A stretch of DNA of 64,000 nt from Pseudonocardia kunmingensis (GTDB taxonomy: Bacteria > Actinomycetota > Actinomycetes > Mycobacteriales > Pseudonocardiaceae). Shown here in pieces: positions 41,792 to 49,488 of the stretch. The stretch is from assembly GCF_006716445.1 (NCBI RefSeq), contig NZ_VFPA01000004.1, positions 124,001 through 188,000 on the forward strand, written 5' to 3'. The stretch's first letter is position 1; every line of letters starts with the position of its first letter. The notes below the pieces were generated by a model. That model saw only the letters and a list, made by a program, of their open reading frames with translations. It was not told the origin of the DNA and did not search any database. Both the position numbers and the translations under genes were made by a program.

Positions 41792-41865
41792 GCGACCCGA
41801 GCGTCCGCTGGAGCCAGCGGTCGGCCCGACGCACGTGAGCACGCCTCGTGGAGCGGGATCCGCAT

Positions 41866-41914
41866 GACGAACGGCACTTTCGTCGGCTAGGTAGCGACGA
41901 GAGTGCCGTTCGTC
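41866..41914. repeat. 49-bp palindromic intergenic repeat, copy c
   Basis: GACGAACGGCACTTTCGTCG and inverted copy CGACGAGAGTGCCGTTCGTC enclose GCTAGGTA. It lies between two convergent genes (ends at 41791 and 41936), where it could act as a bidirectional terminator hairpin. Third copy in the window. Confidence 0.8.
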
Positions 41915-41935
41915 CGGGTGGGGGGTTCCCGTCGG

Positions 41936-42430
41936 CTAGTCCAGCCCGGACAGCTCCTGGATCACGTGGGCGACGAGCGGGGTGAGGGTCGCCATCCCGT
42001 CGCGCACGGCGGCGCGGGACGGGGCGAGGTTCACCACCAGGGTGCTGCCCGACACCCCCACGAGGCCGCGGGACAAGCCGGCGTCCATCGCCCCGGCGGC
42101 GAGGCCGGAGGCGCGGATGGCCTCGGCGATGCCCGGGATCGGGCGGTCGAGCACGCCCGCCGTGGCGTCCGCGGTGACGTCGCGCGGTGACACGCCGGTG
42201 CCGCCGACCGTGACCACGAGGTCGACTCCGCCGATCACGGCGGTGTTGAGGGCGTTGCGGATCGCGACGGGGTCGCCGGGCACCACGACGACCGCGTCGA
42301 CGACGAGGCGCGCCTCCTCGAGCAGCTCGGTGACCAGCGGCCCGATGGCGTCTTCACGTTCACCGTGGCTCACCCGGTCGTCCACGACCACCACGAGGGC
42401 TCGACCGATCTGGGGCGGCGCCATCTCCAT
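41936..42430 (-). CDS. moaB2: MogA/MoaB-type molybdopterin-binding protein
   Basis: 164 residues from the ATG at 42430. Family motifs: RALVVVVDDRVSHGEREDAIGPLV, VVPGDPVAIRNALN and the substrate-binding VVTVGGTGVSPRDVTADAT (G-G-T-G-x-S/T). NLAPSRAAVRDG is the C-terminal signature. It binds molybdopterin for adenylation in molybdenum cofactor synthesis. In mycobacteria moaB2 lies between pepD and mscL, as here. TACGGT six bases before the ATG suggests a leaderless transcript. Confidence 0.88.
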   Translation of the reverse strand: MEMAPPQIGRALVVVVDDRVSHGEREDAIGPLVTELLEEARLVVDAVVVVPGDPVAIRNALNTAVIGGVDLVVTVGGTGVSPRDVTADATAGVLDRPIPGIAEAIRASGLAAGAMDAGLSRGLVGVSGSTLVVNLAPSRAAVRDGMATLTPLVAHVIQELSGLD

Positions 42431-42738
42431 GCGCTCACCGTAGTGGGACGGGTCGAAGCGCCCCGGCACCGGTCGGGCACCGGACGCGAGAGGTCGCGCC
42501 GGCGCAGGGAGGGGGTACCGGCGCCGACGCGACAGACGCCCGGTGTGAGGCACCACGACCGGGACCACTGAACGACACCAGACGGTCACGGCTCGCGTCA
42601 ACCGCTGGCGCGCACACCGCCCGTGCGTGGCCTCCGATGCGCGGACACCTGCGTGCCCGGCTGGAACCAGCCCTGCTCAGCCGGGCCGGTCGCTGGTGAG
42701 GAGTCGCGGCCCGAGATCGCGGATGGTCCGGGCGAGGC
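42431..42738. other. 308-bp intergenic stretch
   Basis: It holds the promoter side of moaB2 and the region where the 5' half of the AhpD-like gene should be. No open frame here continues the AhpD homology, and no repeat or RNA was recognised. Confidence 0.4.
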
Positions 42739-43044
42739 GTGCACGCGCACCACCAGAACCTGGTCAAGGCCGGCGAGAGCGGCGAGCGGATCGCCGCGGT
42801 CGCCGCGTGGCGGGAGGCACCGTTCTTCGACGACGCCGAACGGGCCGCGCTGGCACTGACCGAGACCGTCACCCGCCTTGCCGACCGATCGGGCGAGGCC
42901 GTCGCCGACGAGCTGTGGGACGAGATCGCCGATCACTTCGACGAGAAGCAGATCTCCGCGCTGATCCTGCTGATCGGCGTGACCAACATGTTCAACCGCC
43001 TCAACGCGTCCATCAAGGAACCCGCGGGCACCGCCTGGACCTGA
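42739..43044 (+). pseudogene. AhpD/carboxymuconolactone decarboxylase-like remnant lacking its active-site half
   Basis: From a GTG at 42739 the frame encodes HAHHQNLVKAGESGERIAAVAAWREAPFFDDAERAALALTETVTRLAD... to DEKQISALILLIGVTNMFNRLN, which is the C-terminal two thirds of an alkylhydroperoxidase AhpD-like protein. The preceding N-terminal part with the redox C-x2-C and the first helices is absent in all frames upstream. The fragment cannot have peroxidase activity. It looks like a decaying gene between moaB2 and pepD. Confidence 0.7.
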
Positions 43045-43055
43045 CCTGGCCCGGC

Positions 43056-44741
43056 CTAGTTCGGCGCCGCGGTGAGGGTCGCCTGCACCGTCCGGTCCCC
43101 CAGCTGCACGTCGACGACCTCGCCGGGCGCGCGCGATCCCACGGCCGCCTGCAGGTCGGTGCCGGTGCTGATCCGCTGGTCGCCGAACCGGAGCACGACG
43201 TCACCCGCGCGGATCCCGGCCTGTTCGGCCGCGCCGCCGGGCACGACGTCGCGAATGCGGGCCCCGGCCTGCTGCGGGTCGTCCTCCACGGTGACGCCGA
43301 GAACGGCGCGGGAGGCGCGGCCGGTGCGCTCGAGCTCCTCCGCGACGCGGCGGGCCTGGTTCACCGGGATCGAGAAGCCCACGCCGATCGAGCCACCCTG
43401 CTCACCCGTGGTGGCGATCGCGGAGTTGATGCCCACCACCTGGCCCTGCATGTCGACGAGCGGGCCGCCGGAGTTGCCGGGGTTGATCGCGGCGTCGGTC
43501 TGCAGGGCGTTGAGCACGGTGGGGGTGTTGGCGCCGGTCTCCGGGCCGACGTTCACGGCGCGGTCGACGGCGCTGATGATGCCGGTGGTGACGGTGCCGC
43601 CCAGCCCGAGGGGCGCGCCGAACGCCACGACCTGCTGGCCGACGCGCACCGAGTCCGAGTTGCCCAGCTCCACCGGCACCAGCCCGCTGACGTTCTGCGC
43701 GCGGATCACCGCGACGTCGGAGCTGGGATCGCGCCCGACGATCAGGGCGGGTGCGGTGCGGCCGTCCTCGAACACCGCGGTGACGGTGCCGGACTGCGCG
43801 GCCGCCTCCACCACGTGGTTGTTGGTGAGCAGCAGGCCGTCGGCGCTCAGCACCATGGCCGACCCCTCCCCCATCGAGCCGGGGGCGTCCACGCGCAGCT
43901 GCACCACGCTCGGCAGGACGCGGGCGGCGACGGCCTCCACCGGGGTGGTCGGCGCCGCCGACTCGTCGAGCCCGGGCAGGGGCTGGCCGAGCGCGCCGAT
44001 CGAGCCGTTGCGCCCGTTCTGGGCGAGCGTGTTGCCGACCACCCCGCCGATGAGGCCGGCGATCAGCATCCCGACCAGGCCGAGCGCGAGCAGCCCCCGG
44101 CGCGGGCCGCGGCCGGTGCCGGGGGGCGGCTCCGGGTAGCGGACGGCGGGGAGAAGGTAGGTGCCGGGACCGCCCTGACCGCCGGACCAGCGGGGGTCGC
44201 CGGGCGGGCCCGGCGGGAAGCCGGACGGGACGCCGCCGGGGCCCGGGTACCAACCGGCGCCGGCCTCCCGGCCCGTTCCCGGCTGCCCCGTGCGGCCGCC
44301 GTCGTGCTGGGGCGTTCCCTGCTGGGGCAGGGTGTGCTGGGTGGCGGCGTGCTGCGGGGCCGCGGACGCCCACCCGCCGGGTGCGGCGGCGGGGCCCGCC
44401 CACGGTTGCCCCGGCCGGTCCCCGCCGGGCGTCCACGCGCCACCCTCCGCGGGCCGGCCGGGCCATCCGCCCGGGCCCGCGGGGCTGGGCCATCCCCCGT
44501 TCGAGCCGCCCTGACCGCTCAGCTGGTGCGCTCCCGCCGCCGGAGCCTCCGGCCGCGGAACGACCTGCTCCTCCTCGCGGTGGTGACCGGGCGCCTGCGG
44601 CACACCCTGCGGCCCGGTCGCGGCGTCCTGGTGCGGGGAGAGGGCGTGCTCACCTGCGCCGGGGTCCGGCGCGTCCGCGCGCGACTCCCCCTCGGGCGGC
44701 CTGCCTGCGGGCGCGTCGGGGTCGGAGGGGTGGTTCACCAT
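43056..44741 (-). CDS. pepD: HtrA/PepD-like membrane-anchored serine protease with PDZ domain
   Basis: 561 residues. Residues 1-215 are a Pro/Gly/Gln-rich cytoplasmic tail, and one membrane helix lies at about 216-237. A trypsin-like protease domain follows, with His309 (LLLTNNHVVE), Asp342 (DPSSDVAVI) and Ser424 (INPGNSGGPLVD). A PDZ domain (about 470-558; GVTVEDDPQQAGARIRDVVPGGAAEQAGIRAGDVVLRFG) binds misfolded C-termini. It degrades or holds damaged exported proteins. Gene order mprA-mprB-pepD is that of M. tuberculosis, where MprAB controls pepD in envelope stress. The cytoplasmic tail is longer than in the mycobacterial protein. Confidence 0.92.
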   Translation of the reverse strand: MVNHPSDPDAPAGRPPEGESRADAPDPGAGEHALSPHQDAATGPQGVPQAPGHHREEEQVVPRPEAPAAGAHQLSGQGGSNGGWPSPAGPGGWPGRPAEGGAWTPGGDRPGQPWAGPAAAPGGWASAAPQHAATQHTLPQQGTPQHDGGRTGQPGTGREAGAGWYPGPGGVPSGFPPGPPGDPRWSGGQGGPGTYLLPAVRYPEPPPGTGRGPRRGLLALGLVGMLIAGLIGGVVGNTLAQNGRNGSIGALGQPLPGLDESAAPTTPVEAVAARVLPSVVQLRVDAPGSMGEGSAMVLSADGLLLTNNHVVEAAAQSGTVTAVFEDGRTAPALIVGRDPSSDVAVIRAQNVSGLVPVELGNSDSVRVGQQVVAFGAPLGLGGTVTTGIISAVDRAVNVGPETGANTPTVLNALQTDAAINPGNSGGPLVDMQGQVVGINSAIATTGEQGGSIGVGFSIPVNQARRVAEELERTGRASRAVLGVTVEDDPQQAGARIRDVVPGGAAEQAGIRAGDVVLRFGDQRISTGTDLQAAVGSRAPGEVVDVQLGDRTVQATLTAAPN

Positions 44742-44831
44742 GCATCACCGCGTTCGCGTCCGGGAGCCCTGCCGACCCAGCCTAGCCGCGTCACCCGGTC
44801 GTCGCCGATCTTCTCCGGACCGCGCTTCCGG

Positions 44832-46268
44832 TCAGGGGAAGAGCCTGCGCCCCGGCAGCCGCATCGCGAGCAGCGCGCCGCCCTCGGGCGCCCGTCCCGC
44901 CCACACCGCGCCGCCGTGGCGCACGGCGACCTGCCGGACGATGGCCAGCCCGAGCCCGGAGCCGGGCATGGTGCGGGAGGTGTCCGCGCGGTAGAACCGG
45001 TCGAACACGCGAGGCAGGTCCTCCTCCGCGATGCCCGGGCCGGCGTCGGCCACCTCGAGCACGACCGACCACTCGTCGAGCGGGCGCATCTGCACCCGCA
45101 CCCGGCCGTCGGGCGGGCTCCACTTCGCCGCGTTGTCGAGCAGGTTGAGCACGGCGCGCTCCAGGGCCGTCGCGTCGCCGACGAGCGTCCACGGGACGAG
45201 CTGCGGGACGAACTCGACGTCGCCCGCCCGGCGCCGCGCCCGTTCCAGCGCCCGCATCACGACCTCGGTGAGCTCGAGGGGTTCGTGCACGACCATCGGC
45301 GTGTCGTCGCGCGCCAGCTCGACGAGGTCGCCGACGAGCGTGGACAGCTCGGCGACCTGCGCCTGCACGTCGTCGAGGATCTCGGCGCGCTCGGCGTCCG
45401 GCAGCGTCGGCGCGCCCGGCTTGCTCGCGGCCGCCAGCAGCTCGAGGTTCGTGCGCATGGAGGTCAGGGGGGTCCGCAGCTCGTGCCCGGCGTCGGCGAC
45501 CAGGCGCCGCTGCTGCTCCTGCGACGCCGCGACCGCGCCGAGCATCTCGTTGAAGCTGGCCGTCAGCCGGGCGAGCTCGTCGGACCCCTCGACGGGGATC
45601 GGGCGCAGGTCACCGGTGGCGGCGACCCGCTCGGTGGCGGCGGTCAGCCGGTCGACCGGCCGCAGCCCGGCGCGCGCGATCGCCACGCCGGCGAACGCCG
45701 CGACCACGACCCCGACGCCGCCGACGATCGGCAGCGCCACGCCGAGCTTGGTCATCACCTGCTGCGTGGAGTCGAGCTGTTGGGCGATCACCAATGCCTG
45801 CCCCCGCCCGGCCTGCACGGCGACCACGCGGTAGGGCACGCCGTCCTCGGTGGCGGTGCGCGTGGAGGACGACGCGACGCCCTGGGCCACGGCGAGCTCG
45901 TCGCGGCCCAGCGGTGGGGCGGACGCGGCGCCCTCCGCGGAGATCGCCGGCCCTGCGGCGAGGAGCAGCGCGAGCCGGATGTCCCCGGCGCCCAGGACCT
46001 CGGTGGGGATCGTGGCGAGCTGCTGGGGGTCGGCGAGCTCGCTCTGCGCCGCGGCGGACGCCCGCTGCAGGAGGTTCGCGTCGAGCGTCTGGAGGATGTT
46101 CACGCGCACCGTGACGAACGCGGCCGCCGACACCAGCACCACCGCGAGTGCGGCCACCAGCGCGGCGAGCAGGCCGATGCGGGTGCGCAGCGAGATCTGG
46201 TCGAGGACCTCGATCCGCGCGGTCGAGCCGTCCGGCCGGATGTAGCGTCCCGCGGCGGCCCGGCTCAC
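44832..46268 (-). CDS. mprB: MprB-like sensor histidine kinase
   Basis: 478 residues. Membrane helices at about 33-54 and 178-200 flank an extracytoplasmic sensor of about 120 residues. A HAMP linker, the dimerisation domain with phospho-acceptor His263 (VADAGHELRTPLTSMRTN) and a HATPase domain (NLLDNAAKWSPPDGRV, ADAGPGIAEEDLPRVFDRFYR, GSGLGLAIVRQVA) follow. The GTG at 46268 overlaps the mprA stop (GTGA), so kinase and regulator are co-translated. It responds to envelope stress in mycobacteria. The start is fixed by this overlap. Confidence 0.92.
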   Translation of the reverse strand: MSRAAAGRYIRPDGSTARIEVLDQISLRTRIGLLAALVAALAVVLVSAAAFVTVRVNILQTLDANLLQRASAAAQSELADPQQLATIPTEVLGAGDIRLALLLAAGPAISAEGAASAPPLGRDELAVAQGVASSSTRTATEDGVPYRVVAVQAGRGQALVIAQQLDSTQQVMTKLGVALPIVGGVGVVVAAFAGVAIARAGLRPVDRLTAATERVAATGDLRPIPVEGSDELARLTASFNEMLGAVAASQEQQRRLVADAGHELRTPLTSMRTNLELLAAASKPGAPTLPDAERAEILDDVQAQVAELSTLVGDLVELARDDTPMVVHEPLELTEVVMRALERARRRAGDVEFVPQLVPWTLVGDATALERAVLNLLDNAAKWSPPDGRVRVQMRPLDEWSVVLEVADAGPGIAEEDLPRVFDRFYRADTSRTMPGSGLGLAIVRQVAVRHGGAVWAGRAPEGGALLAMRLPGRRLFP

Positions 46269-46963
46269 GGCGGGGTGTCGCGCAGGACGTACCCGACGCC
46301 CCGCACGGTGTGGATGAGCCGCGGCTCGCCCTCGGCCTCGGTCTTGCGCCGCAGGTAGCCGATGTAGACCTCCAGCGCGTTGCCGGTGGTCGGGAAGTCG
46401 TAGCCCCAGACCTGCTCCAGGATCTGGGAGCGGGTGAGCACCCGCCGCGGGTTCGTGAGCAGCAGCTCCAGCAGCGAGAACTCGGTGCGCGTGAGGCTGA
46501 TCATGCGCTCGCCGCGGCGCACGTCGCGCGTGTCCGGGTCCAGCGACAGGTCGGCGAACTCGAGCAGCTTGCTCTGCCCCGCGGCGGCGGCGATGTCCTC
46601 GGGGCTGCGCCGGCGCAGCAGCGCGCGCAGCCGGGCGAGCAGCTCCTCGAGGGCGAACGGCTTGGGCAGGTAGTCGTCGGCTCCCGCGTCGAGCCCGGCC
46701 ACCCGGTCGGAGACCGCGTCGCGGGCGGTGAGCACGAGGATCGGCAGGTCGTCGCCGGCGGCCCGCATGCGTCGGCACACCTCGAGCCCGTCGAGACGGG
46801 GCATCATCACGTCGAGGACCATGGCGTCCGGCCGCTGCGCGAGCACCGCGTCGAGCGCCGCCTGCCCGTCGATCGCGAGATCGACCTGGTAGCCGTTGAA
46901 CGCCAACGACCGGCGCAACGACTCCCGGACCGACCGGTCGTCGTCGACGACGAGGATGCGCAT
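46265..46963 (-). CDS. mprA: MprA-like response regulator (OmpR/PhoB family)
   Basis: 232 residues. The receiver domain has the acidic pocket DDD near residue 8, the phosphoacceptor Asp51 (AMVLDVMMPRLDG), Thr in VLTARDAVSD and Lys in YLPKPFALEELLARLRALLRRRSP. A winged-helix DNA-binding domain follows (ISLTRTEFSLLELLLTNPRRVLTRSQILEQVWGYDF...YIGYLRRKTE). It is the first gene of the mprA-mprB pair and is followed by pepD. The start at 46963 is the canonical MRILVVDDD. Confidence 0.95.
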   Translation of the reverse strand: MRILVVDDDRSVRESLRRSLAFNGYQVDLAIDGQAALDAVLAQRPDAMVLDVMMPRLDGLEVCRRMRAAGDDLPILVLTARDAVSDRVAGLDAGADDYLPKPFALEELLARLRALLRRRSPEDIAAAAGQSKLLEFADLSLDPDTRDVRRGERMISLTRTEFSLLELLLTNPRRVLTRSQILEQVWGYDFPTTGNALEVYIGYLRRKTEAEGEPRLIHTVRGVGYVLRDTPP

Positions 46964-47080
46964 GGGGCCAGTCTGAACCGGCGATCTGAGACGCGCCTGA
47001 GAGCCGGCTGTGGCGCGCACAACGCTGCCCGGCCGGGTGAGCAGCGGTTTTTCCGTTGCAGGCCGACCTAGCCTGGTGCC

Positions 47081-47152
47081 ATGGCGCTCACGCGGCGATT
47101 CCCCCGCCCCCGGCCGCAGTGCGGCCGCGAGGGCACCCGCAGGCCTGCCTGA
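47081..47152 (+). CDS. Putative leader peptide (23 aa) of srmL
   Basis: The ATG at 47081 opens a 23-codon frame, MALTRRFPRPRPQCGREGTR then RPA and stop. It contains seven Arg, four Pro, one Phe and one Cys. TAGCCT ends six bases before the ATG, the arrangement of a leaderless actinobacterial transcript. The stop codon is two bases upstream of a sequence (GTCCTC) that can pair with the srmL ribosome-binding site. Its placement is typical of a translation-attenuation leader. Confidence 0.55.
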   Translation: MALTRRFPRPRPQCGREGTRRPA

Positions 47153-47154
47153 GC

Positions 47155-47210
47155 GTCCTCGCGCCGCAGCGGCCGGGGGTGTGCCGCCCGCCCGCTGCAC
47201 CAGTGAGGAC
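47155..47210 (+). promoter_or_regulatory. Hairpin sequestering the srmL ribosome-binding site
   Basis: GTCCTC (47155-47160) can pair with GAGGAC (47205-47210), which contains the Shine-Dalgarno GAGGA seven bases before the srmL ATG. Inside, GCAGCGG (47166-47172) pairs with CCGCTGC (47192-47198). A ribosome paused at or near the leader stop would cover GTCCTC and free the site. Confidence 0.55.
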
Positions 47211-47216
47211 CTCGGC

Positions 47217-48353
47217 ATGGATACCCGCACGCTCGATCCCGCCGCCGTCGCCGCCGCGCTCGCGCTGCGCGACCTGACCGACCCCGCGCAGGGCCGGCAC
47301 GCCGTGCAGCTCCTGCTCGACGCGGCCGTGGCCGCCGTCGGCCGCCACAGCACCGTCTCCGTCCAGCGCCGGGGGGCGGCGGTCGCCGTCGAGGACAACT
47401 ACGACCGGCTCGGGTACGCGCCGTCCGCCGTCACGCGGGAGAGCCGCTACTCCCGCTACCTGAGCGAGACCGTGATGCTGCGCAGCCACACCTCGGCCGG
47501 GGTGCCGCCCGCGCTGCGCGCCCTCGCCGCCCGGCCCGACCCGCCCGACGACGTGCTGCTCGTGCTGCCCGGGCTGGTCCACCGCCGGGACGCCATCGAC
47601 CGCATGCACGTCGGGGAGCCGCACCAGGTGGACCTGTGGCGGATCGTGCGCGGCCGCCGGATGGCCGTCGCCGATCTGCAGGAGATGCTGGCCGCGCTCG
47701 TCCCGGCGGTCCTGCCGGGCACCCGGTGGCGCACGGTGGCCGCCGACCACCCGTACACCGAGCAGGGCCGGCAGCTGGACGTCCACGCCGGCGACGGTTG
47801 GGTCGAGCTCGCCGAGTGCGGGCTGGCAGCCCCGGACGTGCTGCGCGGCGCCGGGCTCGACCCGGACCTGTGGAGCGGCCTCGCGCTCGGCATGGGCCTG
47901 GACCGCGCGCTCGTGCTCCGCAAGGGCCTCCCCGACATCCGGCTGCTGCGGGCCGCCGACCCGCGGATCGCCGAGCAGATGCAGGACCTCGAGCCGTGGC
48001 GACCGGTCTCGATGCTGCCGCCCGCGCGTCGGGACCTGTCGATCGTGGTCGCCACGGGCACCGACCCCGACCTGCTCGGCGACCGCGCCCGCACCGCCCT
48101 CGGCCCCGACGCCGACGTCCTGGAGAGCCTCGGCGTCCGGTCGACCACGCCGCACCACCGCCTGCCCCCGGGCGCCCGGACCCGCCTGGGCACCCGCCCC
48201 GGACAGGACAACCTGCTGGTACGGCTGGTCCTGCGCCCCCTGGACCGCACGCTGACCGATCACCAGGCCAACGACATCCGCGACCGCGTCTACGCCGCCC
48301 TGCACGAGGGCCCGCGCCACGAGTGGGCCGTTCCGCCCCTAGCCGCGCCCTGA
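47217..48353 (+). CDS. srmL: PheS paralogue of unknown substrate (SrmL-type ligase)
   Basis: 378 residues. The class II aminoacyl-tRNA-synthetase core of the PheS type is clear: HVGEPHQVDLWRIVRGRRM (motif 2 region), HPYTEQGRQLDVHAGDGWVELAECGLAAPDVLR, and motif 3 in ALGMGLDRALVLRKGLPDIRLL. A C-terminal ferredoxin-fold-like anticodon-binding region follows (VVATGTDPDLLGDRARTALG ... LTDHQANDIRDRVYAALHE), as in single-chain PheRS-like proteins. The tRNA-binding coiled coil of PheS is missing. It matches what public annotation calls a PheS-related mystery ligase. The amino acid and the acceptor (tRNA, peptide or small molecule) are unknown. A leader peptide and a site-sequestering hairpin precede it. 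Confidence 0.8.
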   Translation: MDTRTLDPAAVAAALALRDLTDPAQGRHAVQLLLDAAVAAVGRHSTVSVQRRGAAVAVEDNYDRLGYAPSAVTRESRYSRYLSETVMLRSHTSAGVPPALRALAARPDPPDDVLLVLPGLVHRRDAIDRMHVGEPHQVDLWRIVRGRRMAVADLQEMLAALVPAVLPGTRWRTVAADHPYTEQGRQLDVHAGDGWVELAECGLAAPDVLRGAGLDPDLWSGLALGMGLDRALVLRKGLPDIRLLRAADPRIAEQMQDLEPWRPVSMLPPARRDLSIVVATGTDPDLLGDRARTALGPDADVLESLGVRSTTPHHRLPPGARTRLGTRPGQDNLLVRLVLRPLDRTLTDHQANDIRDRVYAALHEGPRHEWAVPPLAAP

Positions 48354-48400
48354 GCCGATCGGGGCCCGTGGTCACCAGATCACGTCGTCCGGGCCCGGCC

Positions 48401-48596
48401 GCCGAGCCGCTCACACACCGACTCCTGCCCTCCCACACCGACTGCAGTCGGTGCGCGAGCACCACAATCGGTGTGCGAGCCGGCGGCCAGCGCCCGCGGG
48501 AGGAGGCCAGGCTCTCGGCCGAGCCGCTCACACACCGACTCCTGCCCTCCCACACCGACCGCAGTCAGTGTGCGAGCACCACGATCGGTGTGCGAG
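48401..48596. repeat. Duplicated palindromic repeat between srmL and sir2
   Basis: A 79-bp block (48401-48479) recurs at 48518-48596 with only a few differences. Each copy opens with GCCGAGCCGCTCACACACCG and closes with ATCGGTGTGCGAG. CTCACACACCGA pairs with TCGGTGTGCGAG, and an inner CACACCGACTG pairs with the following CAGTCGGTGCG. Each can form a cruciform or a transcript hairpin, in a gap between two convergent genes. Confidence 0.75.
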
Positions 48597-48602
48597 CTGC
48601 GG

Positions 48603-49379
48603 TCAGAGCCCCGCGGCCGGCAGTCCCGCCCATTCGGTCAGGACGTCCTGCGCGTCGCCGACGACCCGGGCGTGGAAGGCGGGGTCGGCCGGGCCGTCGG
48701 GGTGCAGGTCGATGTTGACGCAGTACGCGCCGGCCGCCCGGGCCGTCGGCGCGAGCCAGGACGCCGGCGCCACGCGCCCGGAGGTGCCCACGGCGAGGAA
48801 CAGGTCGCAGGCCGAGACGAGCCGCCGGGCCGCCCCGAGCGCCTCCGGGTCGAGCATCTCCCCGAACAGGACGACGGCCGGTCGCGCGGGCTCCGTGCAT
48901 CGCGCGCATCCCGGGAGGTCGCCCCGGCGCACCTCGTGGGCAGGACCCGTCCAGCCGCAGAAGTCGTCGTCGAGGCAGCGGGCGCGGCCGGCGGTGCCGT
49001 GCAGCTCGACCACGTCGACCGATCCCGCGGCCTGGTGCAGCCCGTCGACGTTCTGGGTGATCACCGATGCGCCTGCGGCGGCGAGCGCGCGGTGCGCGGG
49101 CGTCGGCCCGGCCGCCTCCGCGATCTGCCACATCCCGCCCCACACGCTCCACAGCGCGTCGACGTTGCTCGGCAGCAGGTGGGCGTGCATGGCGCGCTCC
49201 ACCTCGGGCGCCATGGTCCACAGCCCGTCCGGGCCGCGGAACGTGCCGAGGCCGGCGGCCACGCTGATCCCGGCGCCGGTCAGCGCGCAGACCCGCTCGA
49301 ACCGCTCCCTCGGCGCCACCTCGGCGAGGCTGTGCACGTCCACCGCCCGATACTCGCACCCGCGAAGCAGGTCCGACAC
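48603..49379 (-). CDS. Sir2 family NAD-dependent protein deacylase (sirtuin)
   Basis: 258 residues. Sirtuin signatures: ALTGAGISVAAGLGTFRGPDGLW (NAD binding), VITQNVDGLHQAAGS, the catalytic His in VVELHGTAGRARC, FGEMLDPEAL and LAVGTSGRVAPASW. A zinc site is likely formed by ARCLDDDFCGW and LPGCARCTEP. It removes acyl groups from lysines using NAD. GTG start. The gene is divergent from tRNA-Arg, 36 bp away. Confidence 0.9.
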   Translation of the reverse strand: MSDLLRGCEYRAVDVHSLAEVAPRERFERVCALTGAGISVAAGLGTFRGPDGLWTMAPEVERAMHAHLLPSNVDALWSVWGGMWQIAEAAGPTPAHRALAAAGASVITQNVDGLHQAAGSVDVVELHGTAGRARCLDDDFCGWTGPAHEVRRGDLPGCARCTEPARPAVVLFGEMLDPEALGAARRLVSACDLFLAVGTSGRVAPASWLAPTARAAGAYCVNIDLHPDGPADPAFHARVVGDAQDVLTEWAGLPAAGL

Positions 49380-49415
49380 CCGGGCGGCGCCGCCCCGCCG
49401 CTACGATCGGCGCAG

Positions 49416-49488
49416 GCCCTCGTAGCTCAGGGGATAGAGCACCGCTCTCCTAAAGCGGGTGTCGCAGGTTCGAATCCTGCCGGGGGCA
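49416..49488 (+). tRNA. tRNA-Arg (anticodon CCT), integration site of the element
   Basis: A 73-base cloverleaf: acceptor GCCCTCG/CGGGGGC (one T-G), D-arm AGCTCAGGGGATAGAGC, anticodon arm CCGCT-CTCCTAA-AGCGG (anticodon CCT, reading AGG), T-arm GCAGGTTCGAATCCTGC and discriminator A. CCA is encoded at 49489-49491. TACGAT about eight bases upstream is its likely -10. An integrase gene runs antisense into it, so the 3' part of the tRNA is the attachment site. Confidence 0.95.

Noticed and set aside
47081..47152. Leader read as a pheL-type phenylalanine attenuator
   Set aside because: The frame has a single Phe codon, and the downstream hairpin blocks the ribosome site rather than forming a terminator with a T-run.
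48401..48596. CRISPR array
   Set aside because: Only two repeats, 79 bp long and internally palindromic, with one short gap between them and no cas genes nearby.
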